Positions 1-7,265 of a stretch of DNA of 64,000 nucleotides are shown one piece after another. Location of the stretch: the NCBI RefSeq assembly GCF_006716235.1, contig NZ_VFOR01000002.1, positions 248,001-312,000 on the forward strand, in the 5' to 3' direction. The DNA comes from Propioniferax innocua. GTDB lineage: Bacteria; Actinomycetota; Actinomycetes; Propionibacteriales; Propionibacteriaceae. Position 1 is the stretch's first letter, and each line of letters starts with the position of its first letter. Both the position numbers and the translations under genes were made by a program. The notes below the pieces were generated by a model, which was not told the origin of the DNA, ran no database searches, and was given only the letters and a program-made list of their open reading frames with translations.

Positions 1-1323
1 GCCCTGTGCCATGTCGAGGTAGTCGGGGCTCCACTTCGCGGTGACCGGCTCCACCGTGATACCGACGGCTTCGAGCTGGGCCTTGATCGCGACGTAGGTG
101 TCCTCGGGCGTCGGCATGTACGGACGCGAGACGCCGGTCGGGTAGGCGAAACGCAGCGTCAGGTTCTCCTGCCCGGCCTCTTTGAGAAGCTGCTTGGCCT
201 TTTCCGGGTCGTACTCATACTCCTCCACGTCATCTGCGTAGCCGTCGACGCTGGAGGGCATGAACTGCGTGGCCTTCTCGGTGCCCTCGGGCAGGGACTG
301 CGAGATCACCGCGTCCTTGTCGATGGCGTGATTGAGTGCCTTGCGCACACGCTCGTCCTGCAACGCCTTGTTCTTCTGGTTGAAAGCGAGGTACAGGATC
401 GTGTACGGCGGACGCTCCATCACCTGCATGCCCTCGTCCTTGAGCGGCTGTACATCTGCCGGAGCCACCAGATCGTAACCGTCGATGTTGCCGGCCTGAA
501 GCTCCTGGGTGCGGGCGTTCGGATCCTCGATGACCCGGATGATGGCCTGGGACACCTTGGCCTTGTCGCCCCAGTACTCCTCATTGCGGTCGAGGGTGAT
601 CTGCTGACCGCGCTCCCAGGAGTTGAACTTGAACGGACCGGTGCCGGTGGGGTGTTCCGTGGCGTACTTCGAGAAACGGGGGTCGTCCTCGGTCCCCTGC
701 GTGTCATCGGCGTTGAACTCCTCCATGGCCGTGGGGCTCTGCATCGCGAAGGCCGGGAGCACCATGGCGTCGACGAAACCGGCGAACGGCTTGTTGAGCC
801 TGATGGTCACCTCGGTGGGCGACGCGGCGTCACAGCTGTCATAGATGCCGGGCTTTCCGCCGTTCTCGGGGTTTTTGTACCCCTGGAAGAGCTTGCCGTA
901 GTAGTACGTGATGTTCTCGTTCTGGTTGAGTCCCTTCCAGTTGGCCCACCGCTCGAAATTCGCGCACACGGCGTCGGAGTTGAAGTCGGTTCCGTCATGG
1001 AACTTCACGCCCTCACGCAGGGTGAAGGTGAACTCCTTGCCGTCCTCGGAGGCCTCCCACTCGGTGGCCAGACGTGGCGTCAGCTCCAGGGTGCCGGGTT
1101 CGACGCCCACGAGCCCCTCGAAGACCTGATGTGCGATACGGAAGCTCTCGCCATCGCTGGCCATCGCCGGATCGAGCATCACCGGGTCACTGGAGGCGGC
1201 GAACACGAACGTGTCGTCCCCCGCACCCCCGTCGGGATCTCGTTCACTTTGCACGCATCCGGTCAATCCCAGACTCAACACGGCAGCAGCAGCGGCCATC
1301 TTTGCCCACACTGGCTTGGACAT
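1..1323 (-). CDS. ABC transporter substrate-binding lipoprotein, family 5 (peptide/nickel type), 3' end outside window
   Basis: Extracellular solute-binding protein that would deliver oligopeptides or similar ligands to an ABC importer. The gene reads leftward; 441 codons are present and it runs off the window edge, while family members are usually about 530 residues. The N terminus is a lipoprotein signal: MSKPVWAK, a hydrophobic stretch, then lipobox LTGC with the lipidated cysteine near residue 23. Family 5 signatures follow: FVFAASSDPVMLDPA, FRIAHQVFEGLV, FTLREGVKFHDG, then TGPFKFNSW and VRKALNHAIDKD. The ATG at 1323 has a purine-rich GAAGGGAT upstream. Permease and ATPase genes are not visible and probably lie to the left. 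The ligand cannot be told from sequence. Confidence 0.9.
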   Translation of the reverse strand, partial: MSKPVWAKMAAAAAVLSLGLTGCVQSERDPDGGAGDDTFVFAASSDPVMLDPAMASDGESFRIAHQVFEGLVGVEPGTLELTPRLATEWEASEDGKEFTFTLREGVKFHDGTDFNSDAVCANFERWANWKGLNQNENITYYYGKLFQGYKNPENGGKPGIYDSCDAASPTEVTIRLNKPFAGFVDAMVLPAFAMQSPTAMEEFNADDTQGTEDDPRFSKYATEHPTGTGPFKFNSWERGQQITLDRNEEYWGDKAKVSQAIIRVIEDPNARTQELQAGNIDGYDLVAPADVQPLKDEGMQVMERPPYTILYLAFNQKNKALQDERVRKALNHAIDKDAVISQSLPEGTEKATQFMPSSVDGYADDVEEYEYDPEKAKQLLKEAGQENLTLRFAYPTGVSRPYMPTPEDTYVAIKAQLEAVGITVEPVTAKWSPDYLDMAQG

Positions 1324-1415
1324 CTCTATCCCTTCGTTCTCATCGCATTCACGCCTCGTTGCATGAATTGATGCGAGACCCGGACCATACCGGAACCTCT
1401 GCGGATGCGAACAGG

Positions 1416-1435
1416 CCTGAACGAAGGAATTCAGG
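1416..1435 (-). terminator. weak hairpin downstream of proB
   Basis: A 6-bp stem (CCTGAA / TTCAGG) with an 8-base loop lies 12 bases past the proB stop codon. It has no clear T-tract, so it is at best a weak terminator for the obg-proB unit. Confidence 0.3.
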
Positions 1436-1446
1436 TCACGAACAGA

Positions 1447-2571
1447 TCACGGTACGCGTCGCCCCTGGGGCAGGACGACCAGCACGTCGCGATGCACGGC
1501 CTCCCCGGGGGCGTCCTCCCCGAGTTCGGCGACCACCCCTGCCGAATCCCTGCGCAGAACACGACGAAGATCGGCGGAGTCGAACGACACCAACCCGCGA
1601 GCCACGACGACGCCGTCCTCATCCCGCAACTCCACCGGGTCTCCGGCCTCGAACTCACCGTTCACCGCTGTGATGCCCACCGGGAGCAACGACGCGGTTC
1701 CGTCCACCACCGCGGCGACCGCGCCGGCGTCCAGGTCGAGACTGCCGCGGATCTCAGATGCATGCGCCAACCAGCGTCGACGGCTTCCCTGTCTGCGCCC
1801 GATGGGGTCGAACCGCGTGCCGACGGATTCCCCGGCCAGGACGGCCTCCACATTGGTGGCGCTGGTGACGAGTGTGGGGATTCCCATGGAGGTGGCGATG
1901 GTCGCGGCCTCGACCTTGGATTTCATCCCGCCGGTCCCCACTTTCGAACCGGTGCGTGATGTGTCGACGCTCAGCAGTTCATCCCGGTGGTGCACCACCG
2001 GGATGCGCCGGGCACCGGGCCGCGAGGGGTGGTCGGTGTAGAGGGCGTCGACGTCGGTGAGCAGCACCAGGGCGTCGGCCTGCACGAGTTGGGCCACGAG
2101 CGCCGCGAGACGGTCGTTGTCACCAAAACGCATCATGTGGGTCGCCACCGAGTCGTTCTCGTTGACGATGGGCACGATGCCGTATCCGATGAGGGCGTTG
2201 AGTGCCCGCTCGGCGTTGCTGTAATGACCACGACGTGTGACGTCCTCGACGGTGAGGAGGACCTGCCCGACCTTCTGCCCATGTTCGGAGAAGCGCTTCT
2301 GGTAGTGAGCCATCAACAGCCCCTGGCCGACGGCCGCGGCAGCCTGTTGGGACGCCAGGTCGGCCGGTCGCCGTTCAAGGCCCATCGGGAGGAGCCCCGC
2401 CGCGATCGCACCCGAGGAGACCAGGACGATCTCGCGGCCACGTCCATGTTCTCGGGCGAGGACATCGACAAGACGCCAGACGCTGCCCAGGTCGAGCATC
2501 CCGTCGGGTGTGGTCAGCGAGGACGATCCGACCTTCACAACGACGCGCGACGCCGCCGCGAATGTGCTCAC
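1447..2571 (-). CDS. proB: glutamate 5-kinase
   Basis: Phosphorylates glutamate to gamma-glutamyl phosphate, the first committed step of proline synthesis, in the cytoplasm. 374 residues, close to E. coli ProB (367). The N-terminal amino-acid kinase domain begins with [15 protein letters not shown] and includes [10 protein letters not shown] and [19 protein letters not shown] domain follows from about residue 285 ([19 protein letters not shown]), as expected for full-length ProB, where it contributes to regulation by proline. The start is GTG at 2571, overlapping the obg stop as GTGA, so translation is probably coupled to obg. proA is not in the window. Confidence 0.96.
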   Translation of the reverse strand: MSTFAAASRVVVKVGSSSLTTPDGMLDLGSVWRLVDVLAREHGRGREIVLVSSGAIAAGLLPMGLERRPADLASQQAAAAVGQGLLMAHYQKRFSEHGQKVGQVLLTVEDVTRRGHYSNAERALNALIGYGIVPIVNENDSVATHMMRFGDNDRLAALVAQLVQADALVLLTDVDALYTDHPSRPGARRIPVVHHRDELLSVDTSRTGSKVGTGGMKSKVEAATIATSMGIPTLVTSATNVEAVLAGESVGTRFDPIGRRQGSRRRWLAHASEIRGSLDLDAGAVAAVVDGTASLLPVGITAVNGEFEAGDPVELRDEDGVVVARGLVSFDSADLRRVLRRDSAGVVAELGEDAPGEAVHRDVLVVLPQGRRVP

Positions 2572-4040
2572 CGCCGGTCCTCGATCTCGGCCGCTTCGGC
2601 CTTGGCACGGTGGTACTCGGCGTCTCGTTCACGACGCCGCGCCACGGCGGGGCGTTGTGTCTCCAGACGCTGATCCTCACCCCGACGGGCCAGGATCTCC
2701 GCTCCGCTCTCCACTTGGGGGGCGAAGTCGAAGACCACGGCGTTCTCTCCGCCGATCGCGACGGCGTCACCGGCACGTGCACCGAGTTCCAGGAGCCTGT
2801 CCTCGATGCCGATACGGTTCAGCCGGTCGGCCAGATAGCCGACGGCCTCGGAGTTGGCGAAGTCGGTCTGTCGCACCCAGCGTTCGGGTTTTTCTCCCCG
2901 CACCCGCCACATGAGGCCGCCCTCGCCGTCACCGATCTGCTTGACGGTGAACTCCGGTTCGGTGCTGTGTCGACGCGAGGTCGCCGCCGGTCGCAGGATC
3001 GGACGTCCGGGGGCCTCTCCCGGGTGAGTGCGCCGTCGTTCGCGGACGATGTCGGCCATCGCGTAGGTCAGTGCGGTGAGCCCCTCTCCCGACATGGCGG
3101 AGATGGGGAAGACACGGTGGCCGGCCGCCTCGAGGTCGCCGCGAACGATGTCGGCCATGTCGGAGCCGTCAGGGACGTCCACCTTGTTCAACGCGACGAG
3201 ACGCGGCCGGTCCTTAAGCCCACCATGGGCCTCCAGCTCACCTTCGATGATCTCCAGGTCACTGACCGGATCGCGGCCCGGCTCGAACGTCGCCATATCG
3301 ATGACATGCACCAACGCGGCGCATCGTTCCACGTGCCGGAGGAAGTCGTGGCCGAGGCCGCGTCCCTCGCTGGCGCCTTCGATGAGTCCCGGAACATCGG
3401 CGACGGTGAAGGTGGTCTCCCCTGCCACCACGACTCCGAGATTGGGCACCAGGGTCGTGAAGGGGTAGTCGGCGATCTTGGGCCGTGCCCGCGAGATCGC
3501 TGCGATGAGTGATGATTTGCCGGCGCTGGGGAACCCGACGAGGCCGATGTCGGCCACGACCTTGAGCTCCATGCGGATGGTCCGGGCTTCGCCCTCCTCG
3601 CCCAGGAGCGCGAAGCCGGGTGCTTTGCGGGCCGCCGTCGCCAAGGCGGCGTTCCCAAGCCCTCCTCGGCCACCCGCCGCGATGACGACCTCGGCATCGG
3701 ACCCCGTCAAGTCAGCCACCAGTTCACCGGACTCGGCGTCGGTGACGATGGTTCCCTCCGGGACGCTCAGCACGATGTCCTCACCGTTGGCGCCATTGGC
3801 GTGACCACCCTTCCCCGGCTGACCGTTGGGGGCTTTGCGCTGGGACGAACGGTGGTATTCCACGAGCGTGGTGAGTTGGGGATCGACGCGAAGGATCACC
3901 GACCCACCGCGACCGCCGTTGCCACCATCGGGCCCGCCGAGTGGCTTGAACTTCTCACGGTGCACCGACGCACAACCGTGTCCGCCGTTGCCTGCAACCA
4001 CGTCAAGGGTCACGTGGTCGACGAACGAGGGGATGGCCAT
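2568..4040 (-). CDS. obg: Obg family GTPase (CgtA)
   Basis: Essential GTPase involved in late 50S ribosome assembly and stress signalling. 490 residues. The glycine-rich OBG fold covers about residues 1-160 ([31 protein letters not shown]). The G domain follows with P-loop [10 protein letters not shown], switch region TTLVPNLG, G3 [10 protein letters not shown]4 NKVD and G5 SAMSGEG. An OCT-type domain lies at about 355-430, then a charged C-terminal tail of about 50 residues typical of actinobacterial Obg. The ATG at 4040 has AGGAGA upstream. It overlaps proB by 4 bases. It is normally next to rpmA-rplU, but here a three-gene WXG100/YbaB cassette lies between them. Confidence 0.97.
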   Translation of the reverse strand: MAIPSFVDHVTLDVVAGNGGHGCASVHREKFKPLGGPDGGNGGRGGSVILRVDPQLTTLVEYHRSSQRKAPNGQPGKGGHANGANGEDIVLSVPEGTIVTDAESGELVADLTGSDAEVVIAAGGRGGLGNAALATAARKAPGFALLGEEGEARTIRMELKVVADIGLVGFPSAGKSSLIAAISRARPKIADYPFTTLVPNLGVVVAGETTFTVADVPGLIEGASEGRGLGHDFLRHVERCAALVHVIDMATFEPGRDPVSDLEIIEGELEAHGGLKDRPRLVALNKVDVPDGSDMADIVRGDLEAAGHRVFPISAMSGEGLTALTYAMADIVRERRRTHPGEAPGRPILRPAATSRRHSTEPEFTVKQIGDGEGGLMWRVRGEKPERWVRQTDFANSEAVGYLADRLNRIGIEDRLLELGARAGDAVAIGGENAVVFDFAPQVESGAEILARRGEDQRLETQRPAVARRRERDAEYHRAKAEAAEIEDRR

Positions 4041-4164
4041 GGGATTCTCCTGATCGGGTGCAACGATGCAGTCTACCTGCCATCATCCGGCTCACCGCCG
4101 CTTCACGATGACATGGGTCAGACCCCGCCCGGGATATCCCGGCCCGGATCACTCCGCCGATGAT
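4041..4164. other. intergenic region with 14-bp palindrome
   Basis: 124 bases between the obg start and the YbaB-like stop. It contains a perfect 14-bp palindrome, CCGGGATATCCCGG, at 4129-4142, about 90 bases upstream of obg. It could be a weak terminator or a protein-binding site. No promoter was confidently recognised. Confidence 0.4.
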
Positions 4165-4596
4165 TCACTCCTGGCCGCTGAGCCGACGCACCTGGCCCAG
4201 GGCGTCGAACAGCGAATCGGTGTATTTCTTCATGGCCTGCAATGAATCGGCTTGGATCTGACGCAGATCCTGTTGCAAGGATTCACCGTCGCCGGTCGGA
4301 TGCTGCTGCGTCAGTTGCTCCATCATCTGCCGGTTGTGATCCTCGAGTGCTGCGTTGAACGCCTCGAGGAGATGCTCTGCGAGCTGGGCGTTGGCGAGCC
4401 GCATGGCACGCGGATCGATCGTGAGCTCGGTGAACTTCTCCTGGGACATCGTCACGTTGATCTGCTCATCGAGCGCCGTCCCGTGGCCTTCGACCTCGGG
4501 AATCTGGAACTCCCCGGCCGCCGACTGCGGGTCGTCGACGAACTGACCCAGATTGCCTTGGAGCCGTTCCAGAACCGCGTTGAAGTCTTCCGTCAT
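4165..4596 (-). CDS. YbaB/EbfC-like protein of a WXG100 cassette
   Basis: A 143-residue acidic protein. The segment TIDPRAMRLANAQLAEHLLEAF resembles the core of YbaB/EbfC nucleoid-associated family proteins, and actinobacterial versions often sit beside WXG100 secretion genes. The N-terminal helix (VLERLQGNLGQFV) and C-terminal helix (IQADSLQAMKKYTDSLFDAL) look coiled-coil-like. It is third in a tight minus-strand operon: only 4 bases separate it from the gene starting at 5098. A role as chaperone or DNA-binding partner for the WXG100 proteins is an inference from context. No catalytic motif is seen. Confidence 0.65.
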   Translation of the reverse strand: MTEDFNAVLERLQGNLGQFVDDPQSAAGEFQIPEVEGHGTALDEQINVTMSQEKFTELTIDPRAMRLANAQLAEHLLEAFNAALEDHNRQMMEQLTQQHPTGDGESLQQDLRQIQADSLQAMKKYTDSLFDALGQVRRLSGQE

Positions 4597-4600
4597 GGAA

Positions 4601-5098
4601 TCAGCCTCCCATGAGCGCGGTGATCGCCACGTTCATGGCCACTTCGATGGCCAGACGTGCCGCGATCTTGAACAGCGGGATCAGCGTCATGGAGGCTCCT
4701 GCGGTGGGGACCGCAGCAGCGATCGCCGACGCGATCTGTATCGCGAGAGCAACAAGCTGGACCACCGTCGCCACCTTGAGGGCCACGAGGATGCCGGACA
4801 TCACATACATGGCACCGCCGACGCCGGCAGATCCGGCCGACATCTGCTGGGCAACCGTCTGCACCGGGTCTTCACCGCCCTCGGCGCTCTCCCGGAAGGC
4901 ACGCATGGCCTCACCCTCATTGGCCGACAGGACGTGTTGGATTCCAGCGCCCGCCTCACCGGTCGTGGCCGCTCCTGCCGACGCGAATTTCTGCCACTCG
5001 CCGCCCTTGGACCAGGTCTGTTCCTCGTCTGTGTTGGGCCACATGAAGCCCAGCATCTCCAGCAGATATGACACTTCACCGGGGAGTACGATTCCCAT
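4601..5098 (-). CDS. stand-alone WXG100-like (CpnT N-terminal type) domain protein
   Basis: 165 residues. The N terminus LPGEVSYLLEMLGFMWPNTDE, a following WXKGGEW segment and a long C-terminal Ala/Gly-rich hydrophobic region (about 95-165) match the N-terminal module found at the head of CpnT-like and polymorphic toxins exported by type VII systems. In those proteins a repeat or linker region and a toxin domain follow. Here the protein simply ends in AITALMGG, so it is either a truncated toxin or a toxin-less partner. It sits 3 bases from the upstream WXG100 gene and 4 bases from the YbaB-like gene. No EccC/EccD machinery is in the window. Confidence 0.7.
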   Translation of the reverse strand: MGIVLPGEVSYLLEMLGFMWPNTDEEQTWSKGGEWQKFASAGAATTGEAGAGIQHVLSANEGEAMRAFRESAEGGEDPVQTVAQQMSAGSAGVGGAMYVMSGILVALKVATVVQLVALAIQIASAIAAAVPTAGASMTLIPLFKIAARLAIEVAMNVAITALMGG

Positions 5099-5101
5099 CC
5101 T

Positions 5102-5398
5102 TCACGCCTTCCACTGGGCCATCTCGACGGCTGCCGCTTCGGTCTCGTCGTACATGGTGGCAGCCGCCTCGAGCCGTTCAGCCTGCCCTGCCCACGTTTC
5201 CTGGACGCCCTGCCCACTCTGGGTCGCGACGTCCACGATCGCTTGGTAAACCATCTGGCACAGGGCCGAGATCCCGTCCTCGCCCCACTGCGGCTCCTGG
5301 CCGAGCAACGCTTCCAGCTCCGTCCCCATGGCGTTCGCCGAGTCGTTGATGGCTTGACCACCGGCGCGCATGGCCGCTGTGTCGAAACGAATGTCCAT
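5102..5398 (-). CDS. WXG100/ESAT-6-like small protein
   Basis: 98 residues, the size of ESAT-6-like proteins, mostly helical (MDIRFDTAAMRAGGQAIND, then LEALLGQEPQWGEDG and a second helix with VDVATQSGQGVQETWAGQAERL). A strict WXG turn is absent; the central QWGEDG probably marks the hairpin. The ATG at 5398 is chosen because a perfect AGGAGGT (5405-5411, complement) lies 6 bases upstream, although the frame is open further upstream to 5518. It is first in the three-gene operon. It probably forms a heterodimer with the 165-residue neighbour for type VII export, by analogy with the family. Confidence 0.7.
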   Translation of the reverse strand: MDIRFDTAAMRAGGQAINDSANAMGTELEALLGQEPQWGEDGISALCQMVYQAIVDVATQSGQGVQETWAGQAERLEAAATMYDETEAAAVEMAQWKA

Positions 5399-5572
5399 AG
5401 GTCCACCTCCTGTGCTGCACCACTGTCCCATGGTCCGTGTCAGGGAGTCGGCCAGCACCGCGGGAACCTTCCGGGCAGCCCTGCCCCCCCCGATGCGAGA
5501 AGCGTCAGAAACCGACACGCCAGATGGTAGAGCCCATCGAGACTCGACGCGATGCCATGGTGCGAAGACGCC

Positions 5573-5600
5573 AAGAGCCGGCCCCGAAGGGCCGGCTCTT
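5573..5600 (-). terminator. rpmA terminator with UUCG tetraloop
   Basis: A perfect 12-bp stem (AAGAGCCGGCCC / GGGCCGGCTCTT) closes a loop that reads TTCG on the minus strand, a very stable cUUCGg hairpin. It lies 24 bases past the rpmA stop. The trailing T-tract is short. Confidence 0.8.
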
Positions 5601-5623
5601 GATGATGTTGTTCTGGTTTCAGC

Positions 5624-5896
5624 TCATGTGGTTGCAGTCGCAACGACGCTCGGCTGCACATTCACAACCTTGCGGCCACGGTGCGTGCCGAACTCCACAC
5701 GCCCCTCACGGAGGGCGAACAGAGTGTCGTCCTTACCACGGCCGACGCCTGTTCCGGGGTGGAAACGCGTTCCACGCTGACGAACGATGATCTCGCCGGC
5801 GTTGACCTCCTGGCCCCCGAAGCGCTTCACGCCGAGGCGTTGCGCATTGGAGTCACGACCGTTCTTGGTCGAGCCCAGACCCTTCTTTGTTGCCAT
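5624..5896 (-). CDS. rpmA: 50S ribosomal protein L27
   Basis: 90 residues, full length. It begins [17 protein letters not shown], the actinobacterial form without the cleaved N-terminal extension of Firmicutes, and contains the hallmark [19 protein letters not shown] and [17 protein letters not shown]27 reaches the peptidyl-transferase centre of the large subunit. It lies 9 bases downstream of rplU in one operon and is followed by a strong hairpin terminator, so obg is not co-transcribed as it is in many bacteria. Confidence 0.97.
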   Translation of the reverse strand: MATKKGLGSTKNGRDSNAQRLGVKRFGGQEVNAGEIIVRQRGTRFHPGTGVGRGKDDTLFALREGRVEFGTHRGRKVVNVQPSVVATATT

Positions 5897-5905
5897 AGCT
5901 CTGCC

Positions 5906-6214
5906 TCAGCTCTCGATTCCGGTGACCTTCACCCGGGTGTAGCGCTGGCGATGGCCAACACGACGCCGGTAACCGGTCTTGTTCTTGTAACGGACGATAC
6001 GGATCTTCGGACCCTTGGACTCATCCAGCACTTCGGCGGTGACTGAAGCCTTGTCGAGCGCGCCACGGTCGGAGGTGACGGTGTCACCGTCGACCAGCAG
6101 CAGCGGCTGCAACTTGAGGCTCGAGCCCACCTCGTCAGCGACCTTGTCGATCTCGACAACGTCGCCAACGGCGACCTTGTGCTGGCGGCCGCCACTACGC
6201 ACAATCGCGTACAC
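5906..6214 (-). CDS. rplU: 50S ribosomal protein L21
   Basis: 102 residues, full length: [20 protein letters not shown] at the N terminus and [21 protein letters not shown] at the C terminus are diagnostic. Start codon GTG at 6214. L21 binds 23S rRNA in the large subunit. It is first in the rplU-rpmA operon. A good SigA-type promoter about 140 bases upstream leaves a 5' leader of roughly 128 bases, long enough for autoregulation, though no known leader structure was recognised. Confidence 0.97.
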   Translation of the reverse strand: MYAIVRSGGRQHKVAVGDVVEIDKVADEVGSSLKLQPLLLVDGDTVTSDRGALDKASVTAEVLDESKGPKIRIVRYKNKTGYRRRVGHRQRYTRVKVTGIES

Positions 6215-6349
6215 GCCTGACCTACTCTCTTCTCACGTTCACGGTAATCGACACCTACCCCCGGGGCGCCGCGGCAAGAAACGCTGACCTCTACGGGAAC
6301 GAGGATCGATGGGTGGCGGCACCACTGAGCGCCGAAACACCGAGGTCCA

Positions 6350-6378
6350 ATGTTACGGACGAGCAGCCCGTGGGTCAA
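6350..6378 (-). promoter_or_regulatory. SigA-type promoter for rplU-rpmA
   Basis: On the minus strand, -35 TTGACC (6378-6373), a 17-bp spacer, then -10 TAACAT (6355-6350). Transcription would start near 6343 and give a leader of about 128 bases before the GTG at 6214. Recognised by eye from consensus; no mapping data. Confidence 0.7.
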
Positions 6379-6406
6379 ACTCGCGCGCTGCGGCCTCCCA
6401 CATCCA

Positions 6407-7249
6407 TCACTCGGGGTCCTGCACGATTCCTCGAGCCTCCGGATTCCACATCTCCCACTCGGGTTCTCCCCCACCCAGAGCGGTGCGCGCTTCAGGACTC
6501 CACCGAAGATAGACGTCATGACCGATGGCGTCGGCCACCGCGGCGATACGCGGGGCGTCCTCCATGAGATGGGCGATGTAGCGAACCGGGCGGGCTTTGC
6601 CGCGTCTCACGAAAAGGCACCGCCCCCGGATCTGCATCTTCATGTCGGTTCCAGCCAGGGCTCCCCGCAGCTGCGGTGAATCCATGTCGGCGACGAAGGA
6701 TGCCCCAACCGATCCGGGACCGGCGTCGAGCATGACGCCTTCTGGAGTGCGTGCACCGGTCAGGTCCAGATCGGGCAGGGCATACCTCAGGGAACACAAT
6801 TCGAACCAGTCCTCGTCACCGCTGTCGGTGTCGAGGGCAACGAAGCCGTACACCGACCGACCGCCCACCTCCACGCGGTGAGAACGGATCAACTGCCGCC
6901 CGTTCATGACAACGTCGGGCCGCGGGGCACCCTCCCAGAATCTGCTGACGCGTTCCTGCTCACGACGCACCCCGGCAGGAAGGCTCACCTTCTTCCACAA
7001 CCGTGGCTGGCCGGGCTCCCGGCCCATCCGCCACACGACGAGCCCGAGGAGCGTGACCACCACGATCCCGATCCCCGCGGGCCAGCGGAAGGTCTCCTCC
7101 AGCTCACTGCGGCTGATCAGCGCGATCAGCCAGATGATCGGACTGATGGCGAGGAAGATCAGAAGAATGGCGCAGCCCCAAGCAGCACGCTCCTCTTCTC
7201 GACGTTCGTAGTCTGGCCTATCGGATCTTCGCTCGTCATCACGTGCCAT
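6407..7249 (-). CDS. membrane protein of unknown function
   Basis: 280 residues from the ATG at 7249 (MARDDERRSDRPDYERREEE). The charged N terminus is followed by two transmembrane segments at about residues 24-45 (GCAILLIFLAISPIIWLIAL) and 53-70 (GIGIVVVTLLGLVVWRMG). A soluble C-terminal domain of about 200 residues follows, with no motif I recognise (VYGFVALDTDSGDEDWFEL, RGRCLFVRRGKARPVRYIA). It starts 16 bases past the RNase E/G stop and is probably co-transcribed with it. The frame is open upstream into the RNase gene, but that part is low-complexity shadow. A GTG at 7258 is an alternative start. Confidence 0.7.
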   Translation of the reverse strand: MARDDERRSDRPDYERREEERAAWGCAILLIFLAISPIIWLIALISRSELEETFRWPAGIGIVVVTLLGLVVWRMGREPGQPRLWKKVSLPAGVRREQERVSRFWEGAPRPDVVMNGRQLIRSHRVEVGGRSVYGFVALDTDSGDEDWFELCSLRYALPDLDLTGARTPEGVMLDAGPGSVGASFVADMDSPQLRGALAGTDMKMQIRGRCLFVRRGKARPVRYIAHLMEDAPRIAAVADAIGHDVYLRWSPEARTALGGGEPEWEMWNPEARGIVQDPE

Positions 7250-7265
7250 TCCTGCCACCGATGCG

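Noticed and set aside
5399-5518. Upstream extension of the WXG100 gene by 40 codons
   Set aside because: A perfect AGGAGGT sits 6 bases before the ATG at 5398 and the shorter form has the normal 98-residue length.
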